From assembly GCA_033065855.1 (NCBI GenBank), contig JAVXUO010002960.1:1-64000 (forward strand): 64,000 bases of DNA. Direction: 5' to 3'. A program made the translations under genes and the position numbers. Source of the stretch: Escallonia rubra (Eukaryota > Streptophyta > Magnoliopsida > Escalloniales > Escalloniaceae). Positions 1 to 10,254 of this stretch are shown here, in pieces. A model generated the notes under the pieces. That model ran no database searches and was not told where the DNA came from. It was given only the letters and a program-made list of their open reading frames with translations. Numbering within the stretch: position 1 is the first letter of the stretch; each line of letters starts with the position of its first letter.

Positions 1-104
1 TGAGACGGCGATGGCTATAAGGTTGTGAGCCCATCCCGGTAGCATGCAACATGATTGTGGCGCATGATCGCGGTGCCTATAGCACGAAACAATACCTGGT
101 GCCT

Positions 105-595
105 GGGGCACGTGTTGTGAAAGTGGTGCGGCGACGATCGTCGCGAAGCAATACTTGGTGCCGGGGCACGTATCATGAGAATGGCGCAAAGGCGCGGCGA
201 CGAACGTCGCGGAGCAATATTTGGTGCCGGGGCACGTATCATGAGAATGGCGCAAGGGCGCGGCGACGAACGTCGCGGAGACAATAACTGGTGCCAGGGG
301 CACGTATCATGACGATGGTGCGATGGCGCGGCGACGAACGTCACGGAGCAATATTTGGTGCCGGGGGCACGTATCATAAGAATGGCGCAAGGGCGCGGCG
401 ACGAACGTCGCGAAGCAATACTTGGCGCCGGGGGCACGTATCATGACGATGGCGCGAGGGCGCGGCGACGAACGTCGCGGAGCAATATTTGGTGTCGGGG
501 CACGTATCATGAGAATGGCGCGAGGGCGCGGCGACGAACGTCGCGGAGCAATACTTGGTGCCGGGGGCACGTATCATGACGATGGCGCTCGGGCG
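105..595. repeat. ~67-bp tandem array in LTR U3
   Basis: The marker GTATCATGA recurs at about 170, 236, 304, 371, 438, 504 and 571, a spacing of 66-68 bp. Each unit holds the palindrome-like core GCGACGAACGTCGC followed by GGAGCAATATTTGGTGCC and a GGGGCACGTATCAT segment. The same array, longer and more rearranged, lies at 7795-8415 in the other LTR. Confidence 0.9.
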
Positions 596-921
596 CGCAT
601 CGGGTGTCCCGAAGACGAGATGTGAGCTAAGTGTGCCTGTCATAACAAAATAATGAATGCAACATGCAGTAGTGACAAAGTTGGGGAGTGATGGTATGCG
701 GTTGTTAACGACGGGTTTTTCGGTGGTAGCGTGCGACTTTGGGTGACGGGCATCGCGAGAGCGGTGCGCGGTCACGGACGACGGACGTCCCGAGGTTGAT
801 GCACGACGGACGTCATGAGGTTGATGCACGACGAACGTCGCGAGGTTGATGTACGAACGTCTGTGATCATCGCGGAGGTGCAAAGACTCGAGAAAACAAG
901 TGCGCGCGGGAGGGGAGACCA

Positions 922-1735
922 TTGGCCAAAATGGGGGGAAGGCCAAGGCTAACCCCTCGAGGAGGCCGAGGCCGACCCCCTAGGCATGGGGAAGGCCGAG
1001 ACCGACCCCCTGGGGTTGGCCAAGGTCAAATGGCCAACTCCCATGAAGGAGCCCAAGGCCACTCCCCCCTCTTGGTAAACTTCGGGCGCGCCGACGGTAG
1101 GTGGTTTGATGAGCAAAGACAAATCCGAAAGTTGCATTATGCAAGCGTGTCGACGTGAATCGTACCTACATGACGAACGAGCTGTCAAAGTTACGTGCAA
1201 AGCGTACGGAGTGAAAAAAGTGCGAAAGGGGTTTGCGCAGAGGGGTGAACCACCGGGGGAAAATGGCCGAGGCCAAGCCCTCCAGGAGGCCGAGGCCGAC
1301 CCCCATGGCCTGGGGAAGGCCGAGGCCGACCCCCTGGGGTTGGCCAAGGTCATTTGGCCATCTTCCATTTTTCGGAGCCCGAGGCCACTTCTCCTTTTGC
1401 GAACTTCGGGTGCGCCGTCGGTAGGTGTTTTGATAAGCAATGACGAATCCGGAAGTTGTGTTACGACGAGCACGTTGCCAAGAATCATACCCACATAGCG
1501 ATCAAGGTGTCAAGGTTACGTACAAAGCGTACGAAGGGAAAGAAGTACGAAAAAGGGGTATGCGGGAAAGGGGTGAACCACCGGGGGAAAGTGGCCAAGG
1601 CCAAGCCCCCCAGGAGGCCGAGGCCGACCCCTATGGCCTGGGGAAGGCCGAGGCCGACCCCCTGGGGTTGGCCAAGGCCATTTTCCCCCTTGACCCCGTT
1701 TCTCCAAATGAGCCGTCGGCCGATATTTTTGATGA
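922..1735. repeat. ~350-bp GC-rich modules repeated inside the LTR
   Basis: Two to three degenerate modules, at about 922-1100, 1105-1430 and 1435-1735, each run from a CAAT/CAAAGACGAATCC-type start to a block of GGCCGAGGCCGACCCC repeats. The same set is at 8743-9550. No coding meaning is apparent. Confidence 0.75.
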
Positions 1736-1970
1736 AAAGGTGTTCGGATGGTCTCGGTGTGACGATCGCGCTAGCGTTAGTGACGTCGACGCGAAATAAA
1801 ATGACTAAGTCACGCACGAAGCGCGCGGAACGAGAAAAACACGTGTCTTGGGCGCGCGGGCGCTGACAGATTTGATGCGTTGGAAAATTGACCGTTGACA
1901 ATGTCGACGTGTTCGCGTGAAATAGGACTCCTATTGGGCCTTTGGGTATGGCCAAAATAGGTTGGGAACA

Positions 1971-1985
1971 TAAGCCCCCTGCGTG
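1971..1985 (-). other. Polypurine tract of the gag-only element
   Basis: Read on the minus strand, CACGCAGGGGGCTTA directly precedes the TGTTCCC start of the 3' LTR. This is the expected place and composition for the plus-strand primer of an LTR element. Confidence 0.7.
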
Positions 1986-4672
1986 TGGTGTGCGCGGAGG
2001 GGCAACCCGAGCGGGCACCGCACGCATAAACACTGAGCAAGATTTTGATGTTGTTTGGCCGACGAGTTGTTGACGTCGTCAATGCATGATGATGAAGAGT
2101 AGGTGGCTCGAGCCACCTCGTGCACCACCTACGAAAGCTTGGAATGATTGGGGGTTGAGACAAAGGCACGATGATAGGGCGCAGGGGCGCGAGCATGTAA
2201 ACGGCACCCGGGCGACGGACGACGAATGTCGCGGAGACGTCACTCGGGCAATGGGCGACAAGCGTCGCGAAGATGGCGCACGGGCGCTGGCGACGGGGTC
2301 ACGGAGACGGCGCCCGGGCGATGGGCGACGAGCGTCGCGGAGATGGCGCACGGGCGCTGGCGACGGGGGACGGCGCCCGGGCGACTGATGACGAATGTCG
2401 AATAATGAGTTGGAGTAGGTGGTTCGAGCTACCTCGCGTACCACCTACCAAGGATGTTGATGTCGGAGGACGTGATCAAATTTGCAAAAAAAATCTAAGT
2501 GTATGAAATGTGTAGGGGCGCGATGTGGGCGCGATCGGGAGTCGCGATGCCGGGGCAGTCCACGACGGGCGCATGTGCGCGAGCAATGCACGTTGGTCTA
2601 TGTTGCAATTTTTTTTTTTGAAGTTGCCGGCCTTGGATGTCGGTGTTCGGTCGTTGGGTGAATGTGGGCAAGCCGAAGTATGTATGGGTTGTCGGCCGAG
2701 AGGTCTGCCGTGGCGAGAAAGGTGAGAGGGGGGTGGTTGTGGTGTGTATGAAGTAAAGACAATAGGTAGTGATGGGAGAGGGAAGAGTAGAAAAAAACTA
2801 AGTATGGATTTTGGGGGTGTATGAGGGGAGAGTAATGTAAGGAAGATAGAATGATGTTTAACTTTGGGAGTTAAGAAAGAAAGGGAAAAAATACAAGTGT
2901 TGATTTGGGGAGGAAATGAAGGAAGTGAGGAGGAAGGGAATTAATGGGGAAATGATAAGAGATAGAAGGACCGGGGTCGGCCTTGGTCAAGGCATGGGGG
3001 TTGGCCTTGGTGAGGGGAGTGTAAGGGAAGTGTGGTGTTGTAAGAGAAAATGGAAGAGGGAGAGAGTGGCCTTGGATGTTGGGATATGAGGGAGTTGTGA
3101 TTGGAGGGAAGAAGTGATGAGAAATTTAATGAGGAAGAGTGGAATGGGTAAAGAAAGAGAGAGTGGCCGTGAAGGATGAGGGGGAGTGAGTGGTGATTGG
3201 TTAAGGTGAAAGAAAGAGGGAGAGAGATTGAGGTGAAAGATGGGGAAATTATATGTGGGTCTTTCATGAGAGAGAGAGAGAGAGAGGGGATAATGAGAGT
3301 GATTGGAGAGAGGAGTGAGAAGGGTGAGTGAATGAAGAGGTGAGAGGGGGTCGGCCTTGGTGAGGGGTTGGGGAGGCCGAGGCCGAAGGTGTTGGTGTGG
3401 GAAAATGGGGGAGGGATTGTAGGGGGAAATGATGAGAGTGAAGTAAGGTGAAAGGGGGGGGATTAATGTGAGTGGGAGATAGGGTGTAATGATGAGTGAA
3501 AAGGAAGAGAAGTAAGGGGGATGGTGGGAGAACCCACGTGAGGGTGAAAAAGAAGAGTGTGTTGGGTGGGTTAATGAGTATAAGAGAGAGAAAGTGTGTA
3601 AGAGAGTGTAAGAAAGAGAGAGAGAGGCATTTAATGTTACAAGAGAGAGAGAGAGAGAGAGAGAGAGTAAAGTGGGGAAATTGGGGGATGTTGTCTCGGG
3701 TAGAGAGAGAAGAGTAGGAAGTGTGTGAAATGGGTGATGTGAAGGAAGAAAGAGAAAAAGTAAAAAGTGATGGGAGGGAGAGAAAAAGGAAGAGAGAGAA
3801 AGGGAGAGAGGGAATTAAAATTGGGGAGAGAGAGTGGGGAAGACCCACATGGAGGGGTGGGATGGAGGCTGCCCGAATTTGGGGCTGCCCAGGCGCCTGG
3901 GTGGTGGGTGGGGGGTGATGGGGTGGGGTGGGGTTTTTTTTTTTTTTTGGTTGGCCTCCATAAGGAGAGGGAACCCCCAATGACTTTTTTTTTCATAATG
4001 CACAAGAAGAGAATGAGAGAAGTGGGGTGGTGGAAGTATGAAATTTTGCTCCATAAAATGGAGAAAGAAGTGATGTGTGAAGTGGGGAAAGGGTGATGAG
4101 GTGTTGGATGGTGAGGGAGGAGAGGAAAATGTGAGAGGGAGAGTGATGAGAGCTTGAATGTGGAGAGTAGTGGGGAAGATGAAAAACTTGAAATTTTTTC
4201 TAAGTGTTGAAAAAAAAAATTTTGAGCTCGGTCGGGCAAGGATGCTAAGGGAGGCCGCTGAGGATGATCATCGATGATCGGTTGCGAAAAAAATGATTTT
4301 TTTTTTTCTAAGTGTCAAGAAAAGTAGATGGAGAATGATGATGCGACCGTAGTAACGGGCTCGAGCCACCCCGCGCACCACGTACCAAGTCGTTGCAATG
4401 TGAGGCCGAAGGGATTGGGAAGGGGTGAAGCCCCCAAGGGAGTGGGTGATGGCATGAAGGGTGATATCAATAGACTTGTGCAAGAGCAATGTAGCTTGAA
4501 AATTTTCTAAGTCTGGAAAATGTAACTTCATTGATAACGAAGGATAGGCAGCATGCCTTGATACATGGGTATGATGTACATGGAAACTTGCAAAATGAAC
4601 GAAAAAATTACAAGTGTGGAAAATGCACTAAGGCATGCCAAGGCTTGGTCGGGTAGGTCATACGTCCCGTAC
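1986..4672. other. Non-coding 3' half of the gag-only element
   Basis: No protein domain is recognisable. It holds a GC-rich repeated part (about 2100-2475), then 1.5 kb in which the plus strand is strongly purine-rich with GA runs (about 2700-4230), then ordinary sequence up to the gag stop. A GGTGGCTCGAGCCACC-type motif recurs near 2103, 2412 and 4358. This is where pol would lie in an autonomous relative. Confidence 0.6.
2690..4230 (+). repeat. Purine-rich, GA-repeat tract
   Basis: The plus strand is mostly G and A with runs of GAGAGA (3267-3285, 3643-3667) and oligo-T/A blocks near 3938-3950 and 3986. Frames read here as long Ser/Pro/Leu or Arg/Glu proteins are composition artefacts. Confidence 0.8.
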
Positions 4673-6412
4673 TTAGAGTTTGAGCTCTCCGGACGCAATC
4701 TTGTCGGCGAAGACAAACTTGAGGCCCCTGCACCACTTGAGGCCATGACCGACCTTTCGATGATAGGGGCAGTAGTTGTGATGGGCTAAGTCTTCCGGGG
4801 TAGGTTCATTGTCGACATTGGGCAGGGTTATGGCATTGTCATCGATCCATGTCTCGAGGAGAGTTCTAACAATCTTCAAGTCGCACGGGTAGTCCGGGGT
4901 AGGCATCGGCTGCCCTCTCTTGTCAGGACGCCCGTCCCTTCCTTGGGACTGACGCTTGCGGCTGTTGTCGTCGTTACTAGCTGCTTCCATCGTCGCGGCC
5001 AAGGCAATATGAGGTTGGGGCTTTGGGGTCTTTGACGGACCGACCGAATCGTAGGTGCGTCGTGCAGCTTCCTTGAGATGTCCCCAAGATCGAAGCTGAA
5101 GGTTTTCAAGGTAGACCTTGTAGATGTCATTCATGTTCTTGATACAAATGGGCACAAGGGTTTCATCCTTGCTGAAGTCAGTGCACTCCAAGCACTTGTG
5201 ATGAAATCGCGTAACATAGGTGTTGAGGTCTTCCCCGGGGTTCTGACGGATTCCGGCGATGTCAACGATGGTCACACGTTCCGTCTCATAGTGAAATTTG
5301 TCAAGGAAGAGCTGGACCATGTCGGACCATGAGTGGATAGTACTGTCGGGAATCTGGTGATACCAAGAGTAGGCGAGGCCAGTCAGGGACTTGTGAAATT
5401 CTCGAAGCTTCAAAGTGTCGTCCTCCCCGAAGTGCTCCAGGGAGCCAGCAAAACGGGTGAGGTGCTCGCGGGCGTTGCCCTCTTTGCCATTGAACAAAGT
5501 GAAGGATGGTTGCTTGTACTTGACGGGGTAAGGCTTGGTAGCGAGGCTGCCAGAGTAGGGAGCATGGCCTGACAGCTTAGAGGGGGAGTGGGGTAAGGAT
5601 GACTGCTTGAGACGGTGAAGGAGGGCATCAAGGTCATGCTTGGTGACGTACGACGCATGTGAGGGTTTGTGCCCTGTCGTGATGATCTGAGCACCAGAGC
5701 CCCCAGACGGTACAACCTGAGGCATTGAAGGGATGACGATGGTAGAGAGGGGTTGGTGGTGGTGAGCAACTTGTTGGGGCATGGTTTGTACATGGGTAGT
5801 GTCAGCTGCTGGAGGCCGGTCGTCAGGAAAGGTCGACTGGAGTAAGCCGGGGGAATGACTTGTGTTTAGGTTTCGACTAGTTATGTTCGGGTTAGGCTCC
5901 ATCTCAATTGATTCGTGAGTCTCCGAAGTGCTTCGAGCAAGGGCAAGGCGTGGCGCCGGGGGCTGAGGTGCCGCGAGTCCTACTGTCGAGGGCCCGGAGG
6001 ACCAAGGCAGCGGTGGTCGCGACACTGGGACCTGAGCAGTGTCCAAAACTAGCCCAGGCCTTGAAGGTTGCATATGAGCAGGAGGGGCCAAACCTGGATC
6101 TTGGGATAACATGGGGTGAGTAATGGGCACAGGGTGCAGAGCTCTAAGGCTTTGGGAAATTGGTGATTGTGAAGTCAAGACTTGGATTGATTTTTGCATT
6201 TCTACCATGGCTGTCATAAGAGTGGCTATAGTGGGCGAAAACTGCTGGATGGCCGCATTGACTGCAACTTGTATGTCAGGTGCGGTAGTTTGTGGCTGGT
6301 CTTGGGGACGCACAGCACTGGTCCCCTCTTGTTCACCTGAGTGGTCCTCTTCTTGCACGGCATGGATAAGGCCCTGGCTGGCAGCCCTCGTAACTTTTCG
6401 TTGTCTAGGCAT
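4673..6412 (-). CDS. gag protein of the gag-only LTR element
   Basis: An uninterrupted frame of 579 codons from the first ATG (6410-6412, MPRQRKVTRAAS). A 15-codon extension upstream has no ATG and reaches towards the primer site, so it was not used. Residues 1-280 are Pro/Gln/Ser-rich and low in complexity. About 300-430 matches the retrotransposon gag (capsid) family, with motifs such as LTGLAYSWYHQIP, WSDMVQLFLDKF and RQNPGEDLNTYVTRF. The C-terminus has a Cys/His cluster, CPYHRKVGHGLKWC, of the kind seen at the end of Tat/Athila-type gag. In this family the protein assembles the cytoplasmic particle that packages element RNA. Lacking pol, the element would depend on enzymes from a relative (inference). 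Confidence 0.85.
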   Translation of the reverse strand: MPRQRKVTRAASQGLIHAVQEEDHSGEQEGTSAVRPQDQPQTTAPDIQVAVNAAIQQFSPTIATLMTAMVEMQKSIQVLTSQSPISQSLRALHPVPITHPMLSQDPGLAPPAHMQPSRPGLVLDTAQVPVSRPPLPWSSGPSTVGLAAPQPPAPRLALARSTSETHESIEMEPNPNITSRNLNTSHSPGLLQSTFPDDRPPAADTTHVQTMPQQVAHHHQPLSTIVIPSMPQVVPSGGSGAQIITTGHKPSHASYVTKHDLDALLHRLKQSSLPHSPSKLSGHAPYSGSLATKPYPVKYKQPSFTLFNGKEGNAREHLTRFAGSLEHFGEDDTLKLREFHKSLTGLAYSWYHQIPDSTIHSWSDMVQLFLDKFHYETERVTIVDIAGIRQNPGEDLNTYVTRFHHKCLECTDFSKDETLVPICIKNMNDIYKVYLENLQLRSWGHLKEAARRTYDSVGPSKTPKPQPHIALAATMEAASNDDNSRKRQSQGRDGRPDKRGQPMPTPDYPCDLKIVRTLLETWIDDNAITLPNVDNEPTPEDLAHHNYCPYHRKVGHGLKWCRGLKFVFADKIASGELKL

Positions 6413-6458
6413 AGAGACTGAGTACGGAAGATAGACAGACTGCAGTACGATGCTCACC

Positions 6459-6476
6459 TCCCCAGCGGAGTCGCCA
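6459..6476 (-). other. Primer-binding site, tRNA-Arg type
   Basis: The minus strand reads TGGCGACTCCGCTGGGGA three bases after the LTR end. It is complementary to a tRNA 3' end reading TCCCCAGCGGAGTCG plus CCA, which matches plant tRNA-Arg as I remember it. Ogre elements are known to use tRNA-Arg. Confidence 0.8.
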
Positions 6477-6832
6477 AAATGATGCCAAGGAAAATGGGTT
6501 CGTACTTACGTGGAGGTGCCACAAAGGCTGCAGTCCGTGTCAGCTTCCAAGTATGCAAAGTGAGAGACAGCAAGGACGGAGTAAGGGCTGAGAGCAAGGC
6601 TTCCTAGACAGGCCGTGAGGAATGGCAGTGCTGCGAAGGCAAGGCTAAGACGAACAGGGCCGGCAGTCGATAGTCCAAGTCAGGGTCCGAGTCGAGGTCC
6701 AATGTTACGATCTTAAGCTATGTCCAATTTTATGTTTCTCTCTCTAGAATCCAAGAGCTCTCCAATTCTAGAGTGAGAAAGTGATTTTTGTGAGAATGAA
6801 GAAGAAGAACTTTTTTGAGTTGTAAAGTTCAC

Positions 6833-6840
6833 TATTTATA
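6833..6840 (-). promoter_or_regulatory. Probable TATA box of the LTR promoter
   Basis: The minus strand reads TATAAATAGTGAAC here, in an otherwise suitable AT-rich context. It lies about 350 bases before the LTR 3' end, which fits a U3/R boundary near 6805. Confidence 0.65.
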
Positions 6841-7294
6841 GAAAACAATGTGCTTATGTCATAAAGTGCCACATGTCGTCCCCCGGGAGTGACACGTCAC
6901 CAGGGGGTCCCAAAATACCGGTTTTCCGTTGGACTGCCGATTCCCAAATTCGCGTTGCCTGCCTCGCACAGCGTCGCTCTGCCTGTCTGAGAAGACTGAC
7001 CATACCATGACGGCATGGTCAGAGTAAACCCGTTGCCCCAGCCACCAATCCAAGCCCTTACTGAATCCCATGAGGTGCGTCAAGAGACGCGCAGATAACC
7101 TGACAGTGATGAGGGTTACCCCTGTAGCCAACTGCCAGGCGGACTAGGCGCGATGCCCTCCAAGGACCTGCTCCCGTCCCGAAGTGACCCGGGGGTCATT
7201 GCCCTGGTGGTGTCGAAGATCGATAGTAACATGAGCGGACATGGTCGCAGCTCAGTGCTCCGAGTCTGTGGCGAGGGGTCCTTGTGTCGGAGCC

Positions 7295-7735
7295 CCCTGT
7301 GACTGTGACGATGGCTATGAGGTTGTGAGCCAATCCCGGTACGAGGGTCGAAGCCCCCTTGTGATTGAGACGGCGATGGCTATAAGGTTGTGAGCCCATC
7401 CCGGTACGAGGCCGAAGCCCTCTTGTGATTGAGACGGCGATGGCTATAAGATTGTGAGTCCATCCCGGTATGGGGGCCGAAGCCCCCTTTCTGATTGAGA
7501 CGGCGATGGCTATAAGGTTATGAGCTCATCCCGGTACGAGGCCGAAGCCCCCCTTTTGATTGAGACGGCGATGGCTATAAGGTTGTGAGCCCATCCCGGT
7601 ACGAGGCCGAAGCCCCCCTTTTGATTGAGACGGCGATGGCTATAAGGTTGTGAGCCCATCCTGGTACGAGGCCGAAGCCCCCCTTTTGATTGAGACGGCG
7701 ATGGCTATAAGGTTGTGAGCCCATCCCGGTAGCAT
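7295..7735. repeat. ~65-bp tandem array in the LTR
   Basis: The marker GAGACGGCGATGGC recurs at about 7367, 7431, 7497, 7562, 7627 and 7692, with a diverged copy near 7303, a spacing of 64-66 bp. Units share GGTTGTGAGCCCATCCCGGT and GAGGCCGAAGCCCCC. Only the last unit of the matching array is visible at 1-40. Confidence 0.9.
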
Positions 7736-7794
7736 GCAACATGATTGTGGCGCATGAGCGCGGTGCCTATAGCACGAAACAATACCTGGTGCCT

Positions 7795-8415
7795 GGGGCA
7801 CGTGTTGTGAAAGTGGTGCGGCGACGATCGTCGCGAAGCAATACTTGGTGCCGGGGCACGTATCATGAGAATGGCGCAAGGGCGCGGCGACGAACGTCGC
7901 GGAGCAATATTTGGTGCCGGGGCACGTATCATGAGAATGGCGCAAGGGCGCGGCGACGAACGTCGCGGAGACAATAACTGGTGCCGGGGGCACGTATCAT
8001 GACGATGGCGCGATGGCGCGACGACGAACGTCACAGAGCAATATTTGTTGCCGGGGGCACGTATCATGAGAATGGCGCAAGGGCGCGACGACGAACGTCG
8101 CGGAGCAATATGAAAGTGGTGCGACGACGAACGTCGCGAAGCAATACTTGGCGCCGGGGGCACGTATCATGACGATGGCGCGAGGGCGCGGCGACGAACG
8201 TCGCGGAGCTATATTTGGTGTCGGGGCACGTATCATGAGAATGGCGCGACGACGAACGTCACAGAGCAATATTTGTTGCCGGGGGCACGTATCATGAGAA
8301 TGGCGCAAGGGCGCGACGACGAACGTCGCGGAGCAATATGAAAGTGGTGCGGCGACGAACGTCGCGGAGCAATACTTGGTGCCGGGGGCACGTATCATGA
8401 CGATGGCGCTTGGGC
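7795..8415. repeat. ~67-bp tandem array, second copy
   Basis: Same units as at 105-595, with about nine copies including short hybrid units near 8100-8130 and 8240-8360. The extra units account for the length difference between the two LTRs. Confidence 0.85.
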
Positions 8416-9792
8416 GCGCATCGGGTGTCCCGAAGATGAGATGTGAGCTAAGTGTGCCTGTCATAACAAAATAATGAATGCAACATGCAGTAGTGACAAA
8501 GTTGGGGAGTGATGGTATGCGGTTGTTAACGACGGGTTTTTCGGTGGTAGCATGCGACTTTGGGTGACGGGCATCGCGAGAGCGGTGCGCGGTCACGGAC
8601 GACGGACGTCCCGAGGTTGATGCACGACGGACGTCATGAGGTTGATGCACGATGAACGTCGCGAGGTTGATGTACGAACGTCTGTGATCATAGCGGAGGT
8701 GCAAAGACTCGAGAAAACAAGTGCGCGCGGGAGGGGAGACCATTGGCCAAAATGGGGGGAAGGCCAAGGCTAATCCCTCGTGGAGGCCGAGGCCGACCCC
8801 CTAGGCATGGGGAAGGCCGAGACCGACCCCCTGGGGTTGGCCAAGGTCAAATGGCCAACTCCCATGAAGGAGCCCAAGGCCACTCCCCCCTGTTGGTAAA
8901 CTTCGGGCGCGCCGACGGTAGGTGGTTTGATGAGCAAAGACAAATCCGAAAGTTGCAATATGCAAGCGTGTCGACGTGAATCGTACCTACATGACGAACG
9001 AGCTGTCAAAGTTACGTGCAAAGCGTACGGAGTGAAAAAAGTGCGAAAAGGGGTTTGCGCAGAAGGGTGAACCACCGGGGGAAAATGGCCGAGGCCAAGC
9101 CCTCCAGGAGGCCGAGGCCGACCCCCATGGCCTGGGGAAGGCCGAGGCCGACCCCCTGGGGTTGGCCAAGGTCATTTGGCCATCTTCCATTTTTCGGAGC
9201 CCGAGGCCACTTCTCATTTTGCGAACTTCGGGTGCGCCGTTGGTAGGTGTTTTGATAAGCAATGACGAATCCAGAAGTTGTGTTACGACGAGCACGTTGC
9301 CAAGAATCATACCCACATAGCGATCAAGGTGTCAAGGTTACGTACAAAGCGTACGAGGGGAAAGAAGTACGAAAAAGGGGTATGCGGGAAAGGGGTGAAC
9401 CACCGGGGGAAAGTGGCCAAGGCCAAGCCCCCCAGGAGGCCGAGGCCGACCCCTATGGCCTGGGGAAGGCCGAGGCCGACCCCCTGTGGTTGGCCAATGC
9501 CATTTTCCCCCTTGACCCCGTTTCTCCAAATGCGCCGTCGGCCGATATTTTTGATGAAAAGGTGTTCGGATGGTCTCGGTGTGACGATCGCGCTAGCGTT
9601 AGTGACGTCGACGCGAAATAAAATGACTAAGTCACGCACGAAGCGCGCGGAACGAGAAAAACACGTGTCTTGGGCACGAGGGCGCTGACAGATTTGATGC
9701 GTTGGAAAATTGACCGTTGACAATGTCGACGTGTTCGCGTGAAATAGGACTCCTATTGGGCCTTTGGGTATGGCCAAAATAGGTTGGGAACA

Positions 9793-10254
9793 CCAGTTAT
9801 GCTTCAAAAGGTGAATGATACTCATAGCATCCAGCATGTGAATTTTTGCTCCAGTTCGTTCCTTTGGAAGCTACAATAGTGTTTTTGGTCCACCAATTGC
9901 TAACAAAATGGCATAGTTTTGCCCTCAAGTCATAGCACGACCCAGAAATAAAATATCAATTATCACAGTTCAAGCTCATAACAGAAATAAAACTTCAACC
10001 AGTTCTCCTAATCTTTCTTCTTCGGCTTCACATACTAATGACTTAGAAGAAGAGGTACTATTTTAGACTCTTGTGACAAGCTTTATTAGATTCAAAAGAA
10101 AAAAACTAACGCCAAGTACATATATTCTGCCATCTTGAGAAATGTGGATGATACACTCTATTGCCGTTGAGAACACAATCGACATTGTGAAATTGTTATC
10201 TAATCATCCGCTGTATAGTAATTCATGAGGGTCTTCAAGCTCAGCCGCTCACTA
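9793..10254. other. Spacer holding the kinase 3' untranslated region
   Basis: Non-repetitive, AT-rich sequence between the LTR and the kinase stop codon. No open frame of note. The part nearest the gene is likely its 3' UTR. Confidence 0.5.
10082..10087 (-). terminator. Candidate poly(A) signal AATAAA for the kinase gene
   Basis: AATAAA on the minus strand, about 170 bases past the kinase stop codon. This is a plausible distance for a plant 3' UTR, and no other evidence supports it. Confidence 0.4.

Larger units (their letters stand above)
1..1970 (-). repeat. 3' LTR, partial (cut by window start)
   Basis: Position 1 aligns with 7691 of the complete LTR, and position 1970 aligns with its last base, 9792. 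The copy is about 130 bp shorter than the matching part because the 67-bp tandem array differs in copy number. Open frames here on both strands are by-products of GC-rich tandem repeats, not genes. Confidence 0.9.
1..9792 (-). mobile_element. Large gag-only LTR retroelement (Tat/Ogre-like, Ty3/gypsy)
   Basis: The stretch from 601 to 1970 is about 98.6% identical to 8422-9792, and both copies end at the same base in GGGAACA, which on the minus strand is a TG-starting LTR. The 5' LTR is at 6480-9792, a tRNA-Arg-type primer site at 6459-6476, gag at 4673-6412, and a polypurine tract at 1971-1985 lies against the 3' LTR, which runs off the left edge. No protease, reverse transcriptase or integrase frame is seen in the 4.5 kb between the LTRs, so this is a non-autonomous element that keeps gag. 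About 19 substitutions in about 1,370 aligned LTR bases suggest insertion roughly half a million years ago (inference, at 1.3e-8 per site per year). The visible part looks structurally whole. The left target-site repeat lies outside the window. Confidence 0.85.
6480..9792 (-). repeat. 5' LTR, complete (3,313 bp)
   Basis: It starts (minus strand) TGTTCCCAACC at 9792 and ends GGCATCA at 6480, next to the primer site. It contains a TATA box near 6833-6840, two tandem arrays and the GC-rich modules. The right flank at 9793 is unrelated sequence. Confidence 0.85.

Noticed and set aside
105-595. Regular repeats that could suggest a CRISPR array
   Set aside because: The units are directly adjacent 67-bp tandem repeats with no unique spacers, in a plant LTR.
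15-2444. Many overlapping 60-190 codon frames on both strands
   Set aside because: They follow the 67-bp array and GC-rich LTR modules, recur in the second LTR, and have Arg/Pro/Gly-rich composition with no domain.
2941-4239. Long Ser/Pro/Leu-rich minus-strand and Arg/Glu-rich plus-strand frames
   Set aside because: Produced by the purine-rich tract and GA repeats. Overlapping frames on both strands are equally long.
6459-6476. tRNA-Arg-like sequence as a possible tRNA gene
   Set aside because: Only the last 18 bases match, and they sit three bases from an LTR end: a primer-binding site.
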